A stretch of 64,000 nt of DNA from Bipolaris cookei (taxonomy: Eukaryota > Ascomycota > Dothideomycetes > Pleosporales > Pleosporaceae): the NCBI GenBank assembly GCA_002286855.1, contig NRSV01000010.1, forward strand, positions 372,001-436,000, given 5' to 3'. The notes below the pieces were generated by a model. It had not been told where the DNA came from. It worked only from the letters and a program-made list of their open reading frames with translations, and did not search any database. This document shows, piece by piece, positions 11,058 to 23,077 of the stretch (position 1 is the first letter of the stretch; each line of letters starts with the position of its first letter). A program made the position numbers and the translations under genes.

Positions 11058-11495
11058 ATGGTTGTTAGTTAGCGTTATGATTTCCTAAGGTGTTCTCTCT
11101 TCGGCTGGGATGGACTGGAATGATGAATGGCTATGACAAATGTAGCTCTTCACAAAATACCTCATGAAAAGGTTGCTTCCATGTTTGGCTGAATAATGTC
11201 TTTATGCAACTGTTCGAGACTGTGATGACTCTATGCATGAATGTGTATAGTTTATCTTGTCGTTCATATCCCTTAGAGCTGTCTGGCATTGTGTTTATCC
11301 ATGGGTAACTTTCCTGCGAGGTAGCTCACACTTTACAGTATCCAAATATTGTGTGCAAATGTAGTGAGAGTTAATAGTTAGCAATAAACCCATGTTGCTA
11401 ACATGATGTACATTGTGATGCCAACGCCATATGTATAAAATGATGTATCCCAAACGCCATCGCTATGCACGTAACAAAGAGTTCTTTTGTAGCTT
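11058..11495. other. Convergent 3' region of RPL4 and TAF11
   Basis: The two genes end 438 bases apart and face each other. The sequence is AT-rich with TATGTAT/TTGTATA-type stretches that probably serve as 3'-end signals. No gene is seen. Confidence 0.5.
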
Positions 11496-12589
11496 TCACT
11501 TGAAGAGTCTCTTCCCACCCGTCCTGCCCATTGTCCTCTCCACGCCTTCCAGACTCATACCCGCAAAACCTGCGCCACCACCATCTCTATCCCTCTTGTA
11601 CCGCCGGAGCGCCTCTCTCAAATGCGCAGGCGTCAACGGACCCTTGTCACAAGCGCGCAATCTCTCCTGCAAACTAGCATTCTTATCCACCTCCTTCCAC
11701 AGACTCTGCGTACGATCAACCTGGTTCAAGTACCACCCTGCACCCTGAATATCCGTATTCGTCGGCTTATTCCGCTCATCCTTGATATGTGCACTCGGCC
11801 TGCCTAGACTCTGGCTTAAGATGGGGCCCGGCAAGTCTGTGTTGGGCAGATGAGTGCGTACGGCAGACCATTCATCACGGACGGTGAGGGCGCGGTCGAT
11901 GAGCTCGCCGATGAAGGTTTTGGAGTAGGAGGTTACGGCGATGATGATGGGCTGGGGCACGGATTGCGAGAGGGTTTGGTTGACCAGTTTGCGGACGGTT
12001 TCCCGCTTAAGGCGGATGCGGCGGTAGGTTGCGTAGCGGTCCATTTGCGCGGGGGTCATGAAGTCTTCTAGCATTCTAGAGTGGCATGGTGTTAGTAAGA
12101 ATGAAAAGACTTGCTGTAAGTAGTTTTTTGGGAGAAGATATCGTACCGCTCGTATTCTTTTTCTTGTTTGCGTCGTGCTTCGACGCTCATTCCGCCTTCA
12201 ATCTCCATGCCCATTTCCTCGCCCATCTCGTCTTCGTCGTCGTCTTCTTCTCCTTCTTCATCTTCGCCTCCAACTGCACTCCTTCCATCACCGCTTTTGC
12301 CTCCTCTTACGCTCGAGCCCGCGACACTTCCGCCATCGCCGCCCTTCTTACGGCGCTTCTTGCTTCCTCCAACCCCATTGACAACCGAAGTCGTGATGTT
12401 GCTTTCTACCGATGGTGAACGCGAGTATTGGTGTGGCGAACCACCGATGGATTCAGCATCGGGAGAGAAGGCATTGCGGAGATTTGAGGGCTTGCGCTTC
12501 TTAGCAGGTGCGCCCGAGTGCGAAGATATGCTGCCACGCTTGCGGTTGCTGGGCATGTTGAGCTGAGGGATGTGCGGTGGTGAGGCCAT
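11496..12589 (-). CDS. TAF11: TFIID subunit TAF11 (hTAFII28 family)
   Basis: Two exons: 12147-12589 and 11496-12075. The intron is 71 nt and splits an Arg codon. The predicted protein has 340 residues. The N-terminal 140 residues are low-complexity, with a basic stretch (KKRRKKGG) followed by an acidic run (GEDEEGEEDDDEDEMGEE). The C-terminal part, from about residue 143, is the TAFII28 histone-fold domain: MTPAQMDRYATYRRIRLKR, then VRKLVNQTLSQSVPQPIIIA, then SKTFIGELIDRAL. TAF11 pairs with TAF13 through this fold inside TFIID, the general factor that recognises RNA polymerase II core promoters. The tail ends with LTPAHLREALRRYKRD, also family-typical. A second in-frame Met (MPSNRKRG) lies at codon 12, so the start is slightly uncertain. 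Confidence 0.93.
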
Positions 12590-13673
12590 GGTTTTGTAGG
12601 TGATTTCTTTTTACTGCGAAGGCGCAAGAGGGTCTCTTCTTTGGAGCATGCGCGCAGCTCCAAGGAGGCGGGGCGGGGCGGAATGACGCTGATGGTGGTC
12701 GTTCGATTAGTGTCGTCGCGACTGTTGCGGAGAATGGAATTGACTCCAAAGTCGCGACCGCCGCCAAGCAATGTAGTTAGCGCGTTTTCTTCGTTCCGCT
12801 CGGAATGCGCCCGGCCTTGATCTCGTCATCGCCCCTAGCTGTACTTGCCCTCACTAGGGAATTTTTGGATTCAGGAACCCTATCGATGGAAACTGCGCTT
12901 TGATCTTAAAGCTTGCTTTTACTAAGATCGCATTGTTGGGTGCGCCGTTACTATCTCACCTAGACTTGAAGCAACACTGCATTTGGGCTTGCACCATCTC
13001 TATCATCTCGCTCTCAGCAGCGACGCTTCAACGCTCAAGTAACATATCTTTTTAAGTACACTGAAAGACTTATAGATGCTTTGGTTAACAAACTCCTCAA
13101 ACTGATGCTCTACCACAGCAGCGCTGACACGGTGTGAATGTGCTGAATAAGAGGGGCTAGAGTTTCATTTTGAGAACTATCCTTCACAAACACTGTGACA
13201 TAATCTACAGTCTTATTTTAGACAGTATGGGTGTGAACACGTGACAGCTGAATCCGGTGGGTCATATGTAAATGTTCGACATAGGAGATGCAGATGAGTC
13301 GTCGACTGTGGACAACAAGGCAATCACTATGAATGTTATGCGTATGTGTATGCCATTACACCGTAAGCAGGAGGATATACTGAAATTTGAACACAGCAGT
13401 TACAGTAAAACGAAAAAGAGTTCTAATCCAGACGCTAGTCGGGATGAAAGTGATCAAAATCGCTACACATCCATTAGTCAATTTTGCTAGATGCACTGCA
13501 CAACTATGCAAAGCCGCCATATCAAAAACTTAGAAAAAAAAGGTTCGATTAAAACTACATTTGCAAAGCAAAACTCCCTGATCTCCACAATACATATATC
13601 TCAAAGGATTACCCTCCTCCTTCTCTCCCAAAGGTGTCAAGGCAACATAACATCATTCTCACCCCTTACACAT
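12590..13673. other. Gap upstream of TAF11
   Basis: Promoter side of TAF11, grading into the 3' flank of the next gene. A short open frame at 13272-13490 has no recognisable feature and is probably chance. No other structure is seen. Confidence 0.45.
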
Positions 13674-14234
13674 CTATTTCTTCGCGCCCCCTCCACCAAC
13701 CCACCCCTCAACCCAACCCCCCGCACTCTTCGCACCATCAGCCACACTCCCCTTACCCCCCTTGACCCCCTCAACAGCACTCTGTCCATACCCGCCCAAA
13801 GGCCCTTGTCCCTCAAGCGGCCGTCCTTGTTCATCCTTGCCGCCACGCTCAGCACGATTGATTCCTTCTTTTGATAAGGCGTCGCCGATGGGTTGTGCGA
13901 GACCGCCTTGGCCTACTTGTCCAGTTACGAGGCCGTTGACGCCGTCTTGGAGGTTATCAACTTGCGAGATGCCGGTTACTTTGGTTTTGTCGAGGTTTTC
14001 TGTGGGTAGGAAAGTAAGTTACAGTTGCGTAGGTGGTTTTGCATGGCTTAGATGAAATAAATGGAGAGGAGGGAGAGAGAACGTACGCTTGGTAGCATAG
14101 CTCGCTTTGTTATCTTTTGTGAACCATTTCAGATACTGGTCTTCGATCCAGGGCATCCATGTTTCGTATTTTTGGTTGTAGTAGTCGTTTGCAGCCTGCT
14201 TGTAGGTTTTCGATTGTTGCTTGTTGTCTGTCAT
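13674..14234 (-). CDS. Small conserved fungal protein of unknown function
   Basis: Two exons: 14087-14234 and 13674-13999. The intron is 87 nt with a GTACGT donor and CCCACAG acceptor, and the split codon becomes CAA. The product is 157 residues. The N-terminal 50 residues are aromatic and charged (YKQAANDYYNQKYETWMPW, then YLKWFTKDNKASYATK). The middle reads VTGISQVDNLQDGVNGLVTG and LSKEGINRAERGGKDEQGRP, a block I believe is conserved among ascomycetes. The tail is Gly/Lys-rich and probably disordered. There is no signal peptide and no clear membrane segment. The name of the family is not known to me, and no function is proposed. It sits between TAF11 and a protease gene on the same strand but over a kilobase from either. 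Confidence 0.7.
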
Positions 14235-15462
14235 TTTAGATGTGCGTCGTTTGCTTGCGATGTGTTCAATAAAAGGAGGGGAAGAGATGGTCCTTGACGT
14301 ATCGTATAGATATGGAATAGTATTGTAATATGAACCACGGGTGGACGTAATAAAGCTGTACTTCTTCACAAAAGTGAACTAGCGAAAAAGAGAGAGAAAA
14401 ATCCTTTTGTTCAAACAAGCACACACCAAAATATATACTACACACAAGCACCCTTCATCATACTCAAGACCAACCATACAACCCTCCACCTTGGCCCAGC
14501 CAACCACACACCCCCACTCTCCCTCCGATGCCGTGTATACGACGCCATCCACGCCAACAGTGATCTCATCTCCGATCGGCCTGGCCTTTCACACCGGAGG
14601 CCAGACAGGGGTGGCTAACAACGCATGCCAGGGTCCTTGATTCCAACTTTCGAACCGGTTGCATGGGAACAAAAGAGGGCGTTGATACGCGGCGTTTTGA
14701 CAGGATGGGCAAGGGGTGGGTCCTACGTCATCTGAACCACTCGATCCAAGGGATCTGACCCTCACCGAATGATCGTCCCGCGGTCGCTGCAACATGGAAA
14801 CTTGCTGATTTACACAACCTGCCTGTGTCGGTTAGGTGATTTGCTGGTTTTTTGCGCAGGATACTGGTGGGTATGTGTGATGATGTGGTTGGGTGGTTAT
14901 GGAGGTCTTGAAGGGGGACAAATGGGAATGGGAAGGTGGGTGCGGGACGATGGGTGGCTGTGTGGCCTAGAAGCGCGCCACAGCTGTAAGACATGTCTTG
15001 ACGGCGATCGGAGTCGCAGGTAGCTAAGGCCAAGGTATGAGCGAAATACTACTAGTAATTTAGAAATTAGATATCCTTGTCTACTTTCACATGTTGGGCA
15101 TCTGTGTCTTCTACAGTATGATCAATAGTTTTATTCCGAAACTAAATACAACGCTGTGCTCCGCCCGTGAGGATATGACTCTTCTACTTAGTCTGGTGCC
15201 TTGAACGCTAGTACTAGGTGGCCAGCAATAGCCATAACAACAATATGGCTTGCAAAAAGCAAGGCCGGAGAGGTCCAATTCGTATACTGCAAGACGCAGC
15301 GATAACAGAATTCATAGTACATCCTTTTTTTGTGAGGAGACAGCACAAGCAATCCGAGTCGAAAAGAAACTACCTCCGTTATAATTTTCTTGAAGCCAGT
15401 CGAGCGGTATCAAAAAAATATTTCGCCAGTGGGCTGCTTCAGACGAATCCAGCAATCTCTCC
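14235..15462. other. Intergenic gap
   Basis: No gene is supportable. The part up to about 14500 is the promoter region of the small conserved gene, and the rest lies downstream of the protease gene. Short frames here are not conserved-looking. Confidence 0.45.
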
Positions 15463-17649
15463 TTAATCGCCTTCGACAGCAGATGGTGTGAGCGAGTTTG
15501 TAATCCTATGTATGCCGTCAGGGCTAGACTCTTCGTGAATGATTTCAAAACCAAGAATTCTACTGCCACCATCTTCATCTGGGTCATGGTTATCCCCATC
15601 AGCATAAATTTCTTGTGGATCAGGCGACAGCGCCAAGACCATAGTCGTCTCGCTCATGCAGCTTCCTTGGCTACTAACGCTATCGCTGCTGTTTCCGAAC
15701 ATGTTATAGTTCTGATCTTCTAGGGAGGCAGGACAGTCTCCAGGTGCTTCTGGTCGGCGAGGTATTTCGAACTCAATAACTGGGCTGTCGTCCAGTTCAA
15801 CACATTCGCCACGGATGGCCTCATGGTCATGGTTGTATGCGAAAGGAGGAGCATCAACGATGGCTTTCCAGCGGGCAATTCTCTTCTGTATCTCGCAGCG
15901 AACTAGGAATGAGTGGAACTGGTTTTTGAAATCCAGCGGGAAGTCTTCACACAGTTCAAGGAAACACTCGTCTTCCACACCACGCGATTGGTGAAGTCTG
16001 ATGCGTCTGATCAGTACTTCAGTCATTTTATACACGAGAGGTCCACAGGCACCAGCATCGTAGTTGAATTGGTTGTGGTGGTTCTGATGCGGGGTATACT
16101 GTTGGATCCGATATCGCCACTTTTTTATATCTTCTCCGAGGATTTTCAGCATACCTCGACCGATTTGGAAACTAAGGTATCGAGGTTGATCGTCATCAAG
16201 AAATAGAGAATCGTAATACGAGACTATATAATGTATTCTGTCGATGGCGAGAAGCGACCAGTGATTTCCTTGCAAGCAATCGTTCTCAAAGCCACCGATT
16301 GCATCGTTAATAACAAGAAAAATCCATGGCTTGTTCTCAAAGCGGGCTTTATACTGAGAGTACTCCTGAGGACTGCTATCTTCACTTTCTGCAGCGAAAA
16401 GGCATATTTGTGAGACCATGGAGTTGGCGATTGCGATCCCATGATTTTCACAGTTGTAATCTCGGCGGAGGACTTCCAGAGCCATATCTAGACTTTCGTC
16501 CTGCATCCAAGGTTCACCATGATCCCAGCTTGTACTTCTGATATGGCAGAAAGCATCGTTTTGAATCTTGATATCCCCCAGCCTGAGATACAAGTTGGAA
16601 TCAAATGGCGGATTCAATTGGAACATTGTGCAGAATGCGGAATACCGATCAGGATGGGGAACAAAACTCCAGTGGAGAAGAATAGGTAGAGGTTCCAAGT
16701 CGAGAGATTTGTACTGACGAGGCGGACACTGTTGCATTTTAGCACATTGTTTAGCTACTTTTCCAGGTGAATGAACTACACGAACCTTGATCTCTGTTTC
16801 TTTCCAGTCCATTGCGAAGCAGGTGCCCCAGTCTTCAGTAGTATTGACATCGATGCTATACCGCCGCTTCAGCAGTGGAGGCCTCGTCTGTCTTGTGGGT
16901 AATAAATTAGCCCGCTCAAATCCCCGTGAAGCGAGAATGAACATCTTGAGAGTCTTATAGCGCATGCCGTGTCGTGTACTTTCGAAGATTTTAGAGAGCT
17001 CAAAGCGCGCATGCTTTGCTATTCTAGATTGGTTATAGAACTTTGCAAGAGGGGAAACCACCTGATCAAATGACCGAGTCGTAGTAGCTGTTTTACGGGC
17101 CATGGAACTCTTGAGCGTAGATACAGATGCTGAGGACTTCTGCGTACCCCGAGGGGGAGTAGCTGGTGGCATCATGGACGTTTTGTCATCCTGATCCTGG
17201 CTTGGGGGTGGAGTGAGCGAAGTCGTGTGAGGGACAGGTGTATCTTCTTGTAATTGCGCCTTTGTTTCTGTACATCCCTCATGTTCTGAAACTACAGAAA
17301 TGTCAGTCACAGGTGGCGAGTGGGTTGGAAGTTGTGCCTGGGTATGTGCTTCAGTGTCCCTGGGCGAGTCGACGCCCAAAGCTGGCGTACCCAACGCTGG
17401 CGTGCCCAAGTCGGAACGGGCGTTTTGAGTATTCGCAACGGTTGTTATTCGGGTTCTTGTGCCAGGTTCTGAGCTTGCAGGCTCTGGCACTATATGGGAT
17501 TTTGACGGAGGTTCGGCATAGACGCGCAGTGGGGAGGATGGTGCTGGTAAAGAAGGTGCGACCTGCGTAGTGATCTGTGCCGGGTTGCGTCTGTCGGGTT
17601 GTTCTTCTTGCATATTCATGACGTATTGAGGTATTCCTCCGCCCACCAT
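15463..17649 (-). CDS. Ulp1-like (peptidase C48) cysteine protease domain protein
   Basis: One long frame of 728 residues. The first 200 residues are Pro/Ser/Thr-rich and disordered. A C-terminal domain at about residues 380-560 resembles the Ulp1/adenain fold. GNHWSLLAI supplies His463, SYYDSLF supplies Asp480, and NYDAGACGPLV supplies the likely nucleophile Cys535, in the H-D-C order of clan CE. Ulp1 enzymes process SUMO or cut it from targets, but the Cys motif is ACG rather than the usual DCG, so the substrate is open. An upstream exon at 17725-18101 could join through a 53-nt intron (17672-17724) in frame, placing the start at 18101. The gene is isolated in a 4.8-kb stretch with no near neighbours. 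It may be an accessory SUMO/NEDD8-type protease, or a domesticated transposon-associated protease, since Ulp1 domains occur in some DNA transposons. Confidence 0.72.
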   Translation of the reverse strand: MVGGGIPQYVMNMQEEQPDRRNPAQITTQVAPSLPAPSSPLRVYAEPPSKSHIVPEPASSEPGTRTRITTVANTQNARSDLGTPALGTPALGVDSPRDTEAHTQAQLPTHSPPVTDISVVSEHEGCTETKAQLQEDTPVPHTTSLTPPPSQDQDDKTSMMPPATPPRGTQKSSASVSTLKSSMARKTATTTRSFDQVVSPLAKFYNQSRIAKHARFELSKIFESTRHGMRYKTLKMFILASRGFERANLLPTRQTRPPLLKRRYSIDVNTTEDWGTCFAMDWKETEIKVRVVHSPGKVAKQCAKMQQCPPRQYKSLDLEPLPILLHWSFVPHPDRYSAFCTMFQLNPPFDSNLYLRLGDIKIQNDAFCHIRSTSWDHGEPWMQDESLDMALEVLRRDYNCENHGIAIANSMVSQICLFAAESEDSSPQEYSQYKARFENKPWIFLVINDAIGGFENDCLQGNHWSLLAIDRIHYIVSYYDSLFLDDDQPRYLSFQIGRGMLKILGEDIKKWRYRIQQYTPHQNHHNQFNYDAGACGPLVYKMTEVLIRRIRLHQSRGVEDECFLELCEDFPLDFKNQFHSFLVRCEIQKRIARWKAIVDAPPFAYNHDHEAIRGECVELDDSPVIEFEIPRRPEAPGDCPASLEDQNYNMFGNSSDSVSSQGSCMSETTMVLALSPDPQEIYADGDNHDPDEDGGSRILGFEIIHEESSPDGIHRITNSLTPSAVEGD

Positions 17650-18101
17650 GTCGTTGGAAGAGGTTGGAGTGCTGGTTACGTTGTAAGGAATGGCTCTTTG
17701 TACGAAGAAAGTGATTGTTGATACCTGACGAGTCGACCAGCGCTGCCTGGAGATACACTAGAGTGAATACGAACACTTGTTCTCTGAGGCGGGTTTGCTG
17801 CGGTGAAAGTGGAAGTCGTATGCGGGTTTGCACCGGTAGTGAATGATGGCAGGCGGTGGCTAGGCTGACAGACAGCGATTGTTGCTGCCGAAGCAGAGGA
17901 TTGGGCGCTGAGGAATGAATACTCGATATTCAAGGTCCGGGTACAAAGCTTGAGTGGGAGGGGGGCTCTTTGTACTGGTGATTCGAGAACAAGCACGTTG
18001 TTGTGGGGAAGCAAACTGTATTCCAACACAGCACATGTAGCTACATTCACGGTTGAAGTAGCGAGAGTTGGACAGTGATAGGGCCAGGAAAAGCTAATCA
18101 T

Positions 18102-19263
18102 TATGACGCTCTTCTTTTCGCATTGTGGGAATATGTGTGAGTCAATCCACCAATCTCTTTAGATTTGGTTATGCGAGCTCGCTGATTCCACTGTCTCTAG
18201 GGGCATCCGCAATTGAGGAAGTTATAGAGTGCCGTTGTTATAACCAGGCCACTCCCCAATGGTCCCTATATTACGTCACACCAATCATGTTCGCGAGAAT
18301 TTGCAAAGTGATTATCAAGATTTGGGCTGTCGAGCGACTATGTGCGCGGCGTGTACAATGTAAATGATATCACTGCATGTGTCTGTGTGGCACTGAGAGT
18401 GAGAACCAAGGTACTGAGCCTTCTTCCGAGCGAGAGCCGCCAAACGCCTGCTCCGTGCATTACTCGTGAGAGACATGCGTTGAAACAAGGTTGCAGTTAC
18501 TTTGTAGTATCCAGATGCGTTATCGACATTTTGACAATAGCCCTCATTCACGGAGTCGCTCCATGTAGCAACGGCAAGGTGACAAAGCGCTTGCCTAACT
18601 TGAACACACCGACTGTATCACTGTCCAATCGCCTGCGAGAGAATTCAGAAAGAGGGAAATTGCCTCCCAAAGCACGCTTTCACCCACACCACATATACAC
18701 AGATGAGCACAGCAAAATAATTCTCAAAAAAGGTGATACTATTTACAAGTGCAAAGAAAAGTGTAAAAGATACGTAGTGGTATATGAACTATCAAGGAAA
18801 AAAAATCACACACAAAAAGAGAACTAGAAAAGACACCGAACGGTCATCAGCTGTGTGAAAAGAGTGCCGGTGACGGAGGACCAGCTGTGCCTACCGCGCA
18901 TGATAACCCTCGTGGACTCTTGGATAACAAGCACTCAGCCAACCCCCCTCCCCCCTATATAGTTCATGCTGCCAAATGCCATAACGACTTTTCGGCGCCT
19001 ATACAATCCCCACAGATGCTCCTTGAAGATGCTAGAAAAACAAAGAAAAGGTAAAAAGAAATAAAAGAAATCGACGACAAACATTCCGTATCTGTTTTCC
19101 CAGGAACATGTTTGCAACACTGCTGCATCACTCACTCTGAGAACTCTTCTCAGGCATTTGCCGCGTGTGAAAATCAAGCTTTTAACTGACCCACATTTCT
19201 ATATCATGCCATGTGTCCAATGTCCGTTGCGTGCTGGAACTGTGTATGGAGCTTCTAGTCTAC
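18102..19263. other. Intergenic gap
   Basis: No gene found. The sequence from 18650 to 19100 is A-rich. If the upstream exon of the protease gene is real, its promoter lies at the left edge. Confidence 0.4.
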
Positions 19264-21933
19264 TTACTCTCCAGTGCTGGATCCTCTCAGCCTTCTACCA
19301 AGGCTTACATTGCGACCGAGATCCGTTATGCCACCCACTGAATGTCGGTTGCTTGGGTTTCGGGCAACGCTCAATTGCGCTCTAGCTCGTAGGCCGGCGG
19401 ACAAGGGCTTCTCGAAATTGGCTGGAGATCCCTCTCGGCCTAGATTGTGGCCGAAGCGATTCTGGTTGTCACGGAACAAGAGACTGTGCTCATGTGATGG
19501 TGTACTGCTTGAAACACTGGGCCGACGAAGGTGCGATGTCGTCTGAATAGCAGGCGATGGCTGCAGGTCAGACATCGGCTCGCGAGAACTAATCTGCCGA
19601 CCGGTGCTGTACCGGTTGCTTTCATTTTGTTGCTGCCGCGACCGGAAGTCAATCGACGTCATTGCACGAGATGGTGCGCGGAATAATATTGTGTCATCGT
19701 CATCTTCCTCGGCACTCTTGCGTGCACGATGAAGACTTGTGCCTGCTCGCTGGAGTCGTGATGCGAGGTGCCTGTCCTCGTAGGGCTCTTGACTGCTTTC
19801 TCGTTGATTACCCCCAGTTCCAATGGCAAGCATACTGCTCCTTCGAGCCTCTATGCGCGACATTGCTCTGCTGGGACTAACACCAGACAATGTGTTGCTT
19901 TCGGGTTCGATACTTTCTCGTATGGTTGGTGATTCGCCGTTGAACTGGACGCTTGGCCGACGAGAAATTGTGGCTGTACTTGACCGAAAAGCAGGACTGG
20001 CGAAGCCCGTCTTGGTGTCACACAGAGCTATACACAGCTCGGTCAAACTCCGACAAAGGTTGTCAGCTTTTCGCCGAACTTGGCGGTCAGACACGACTGC
20101 ACCATTGGCGATGGTGCTTGCCGAATGAAGTGTGCCCTGAGGACCAGCACTACCGCTCATTTCAGCGAGTGCTAATGCCTCCTGTGCTGTTGCTTCCAAC
20201 GTGCGATACACTGCTGGTGATATGTGTTGTCGGGCCTTGGCTAGCGCCTCCCTCAGAAGCGGATGGGTTTTGTTGTTGTTGTTGTTGTTGCCGTTAGGGG
20301 TAAGAGCACCGACTGTAGAGTCAGACGGGGACAGGTTCGCCTTTCGTTGTTGGTTTGGTGATGAAGACACAGTCGTAGCTGAAGTATTCGCTGTCCGTGG
20401 GCGATCTGCCGACGCTTGAGATACAATTGCGCCCGACGTTGAAGGTATCTTGCCTCCCATTTCAATCTTGCGTATCCGGGACTTGAGTTCATCTAGCTCA
20501 TCCCATACGGACGCTGCAGGTCCCGTGGAGCCATGCGATTCGGTACCGTCGGCGCGCGAAGCAGCTTCAAATGATGTCTCTATGTGGGGTGTGCGTGGTT
20601 CATGGGAAAGATTCGATGGCCTATATGGCTGGAGGGGTGTGCGACTCGGGGGTGTGACGTCTGGCTGAGATGCGCGCCTTGTTGAGGAGAACTGGGCCAG
20701 GAAGTCGCGTGGTGAGAGATCCGAATCCCTCCGTACTGAACTCAAAGATACCTTATGCGATAGTTGAGGCGTCCGGTGTGCTGATTCAGGTGCTGGCGAA
20801 TTTTGAGACCGCTCATAGCGGGAGGGGGTGGGCAGGAGCGAGCCCCGACGGAGACCGCCTGACCTGGCGTCTACGACAGAGGGTATGCGGCTCGAGGTTG
20901 CCGTGGCAGAGCTTGACTGCGACGGCGAAGGAGTCTGTAGAGCTGATGGGTATGACTGTCGCTCATTTATTCGGGCAACTCGAGACTATGGTGGTCAGCT
21001 TCCTGTGCATACTTTTGACGGCGCATGAGGGACAGATGATTCGGACACAATGGGAAACCGCCAGAGTTGAGCGGCCACAGTATGCGCATGTCGCTGCAAT
21101 CCGAAGACATCTTGAAAACTGGGTGGTCTCACCTTCAACCGGTCAATCCGCGCCGTAGTCTCTGCTGGGCGCTGCTGCTGCTGTTGCTGCTTGGGCGCAC
21201 TGTCGGCGGCAATGTTTAGGAACAGATCCTCCTTCTCGCCATCTGTACCTGGAGTCACGGGCGCAGGCGCTCCCCGTCCGCTGTGCGCCGCATGGTAGTC
21301 CTCCATCCGGCTGCGGGGACCAGAATCGTATTCGGAAGACTCAGTGGAGCTGGCCATTCGTCGGGGCGGAGGCCGGGAGCTGGCGGTGGAATTGCGTCTC
21401 GGGGCAGGCGGGCGCAGGAGGCTTGGGGACGCCGTAGTGCTTGTTTGTTGTGGTTGCTGGTGGTGTTGTTTTTGCGGGGGGCCGTTCCAGTTGCCCGTTT
21501 GTTCCTCCCCGCGTCGCTTGCTCAACGGGGTCGGGCCAGTGTGCGATGCCAGTGCGGTGGGAGAGAACTGCTGGTGCGCATAGGTGAGATCGGCGGGATT
21601 CTGCGAGCTCCGACTGCGCGTAACTAGGGTGACGGGAGGGCCGCGCGAATTGTCTATGCCATGTGCACTATGGGAGGCCGGGGGCCGGCGTGCGGCAGCG
21701 GACGAGGTCGAGGTGGTCGAGGGTAGGCGTAGCAGGGTCGGGGGCTCGGGGTTTGTGTTTGTGCGCTGGCGGGTGGGCTTGGGGGCCGGCGACGTGTGCG
21801 CGGTCAGCGTGTTGCGCCGGGAGGGGTCGTGTTGTTGTGGTTGTGGTTGACGCTGCCGGTGCTGGTGCTGGTTCTGCTGCTGGTGTTGTTGTTGTAAGGC
21901 TCCTCCAGACGATTTCCGAGAATGGGTCGGCAT
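19264..21933 (-). CDS. Serine-rich conserved filamentous-fungal protein (WDELDELKSRI motif)
   Basis: Two exons: 21133-21933 and 19264-20934. The intron of 198 nt is phase 0 and joins ...DRLK to TPSPSQSS. The product is 823 residues. The start MPTHSRKSSGG is preferred to an in-frame ATG 69 bases upstream. Exon 1 is low-complexity, with polyglutamine and Pro/Ser runs. Exon 2 holds the only ordered-looking pieces: VWDELDELKSRIRKIEMGGK, a short amphipathic helix, and HPLLREALAKARQHISPAVY followed by a region with CRSLTELCIALCDTK. A polyasparagine run separates them. I recall similar proteins in many moulds under vague cell-wall labels, but no function is established to my knowledge. There is no signal peptide or membrane segment, so an intracellular role is more likely than a wall role. 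Confidence 0.75.
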
Positions 21934-23077
21934 GGCTGCAGGAATCCAGGTGCGCTGGCACACACCAGACAGGGATGACGGGCAACGTTTCAGAGCGCAC
22001 ACTCAGCCTGCCATGGCTGCTACGAAGGGGGCCCACAGACTGCGCGTACGCCTTGGTAAATTGCACATGCTCCCTTTGCTGTTCAAAGGGAAGATGCTGG
22101 GACACTGCGGCGCTGCACATGGCCAGCATTCTCGACCTTGGCCCATTTGCTGCTAGGGTGGCCGGGCCTTTACACGACATGGAACATTGCCCCTTCAAGA
22201 GAGCGAATGATGTGCAGCTAGCCCTATACTATACCCGTCACCCACCACCTATAGCACCCGCTATACCCGCCTTCTACTAAACTTTTCCACCGCCTTCATC
22301 GTTACCAGCCCGGGAGGGACCGTGTGTTCAACGTCCGGACGGGCGGCAGCGGCACCACATCGCCATCTACCCAGCTATTGCGCGCTGCTCCTCACAACTG
22401 CAACCCTCTCCTGCGTCGCCCCGTCCACGGGCTGACTCGCCATCCCTCGCTTTTAAATGAGCTTCTGCTCACGGCTAATCTTACCCTCCTCCTGAGCGAA
22501 GCACACACCGCTGCTTCTCCAACACCTGCTTTCTTTTTGTCCCGTCCCATCTTGAGACGACGAGCGAAGCCGCATTGGGCGAGCGCTGCAGAGTGGCTGT
22601 CATGACTGACCCTGTTCCTGCATTCGCTATCCCCGGGTAGTGATGCCATCCACCAAGCGCATAAGCGAGCTGGCGCGGCCAATATGACACTGATGTTTCT
22701 GGGAATTTATGCAAACCTGGTAGTGTAGTGTGTATAGAAGGAGATTGGTGTAAGAGACAGACGCCAGAGAAACCCTTGGTCAGTATGTACATAGTACGCG
22801 TACTCTTGACATGAACCTAAAAAAAACATGATACCTGGCACAGACTGACTGGCTGCGTGTGAATGCACCAGGGTGGAGGCCCAGTGGGAATCCCGGTGAA
22901 GGCTCGAGGCACATCTCCATGACGCCTCCCGCCATCTGTCCCCAGGTCACGTGACGCGGTTCCGGCAGAACAAGCCCGCCGACGAGCCCGACGAAATAAT
23001 CTTGTCTTACCATCGCCTCCGCCCAGGCACATCTCTAAGGTCGCGATACCCAACTCTGTCCCCCATCAACATCAAAT
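21934..23077. other. Divergent promoter region
   Basis: About 1.1 kb separates the start codons of the serine-rich protein gene (minus) and the SNW/Prp45 gene (plus), which are transcribed away from each other. It must contain both promoters. No further gene is seen. Confidence 0.5.

Noticed and set aside
19264..19272. A GTAAGTA donor-like sequence overlapping the stop codon of the serine-rich gene, suggesting a further exon
   Set aside because: The acceptors I tried downstream gave either an intron too short or an immediate stop. The simple stop is preferred.
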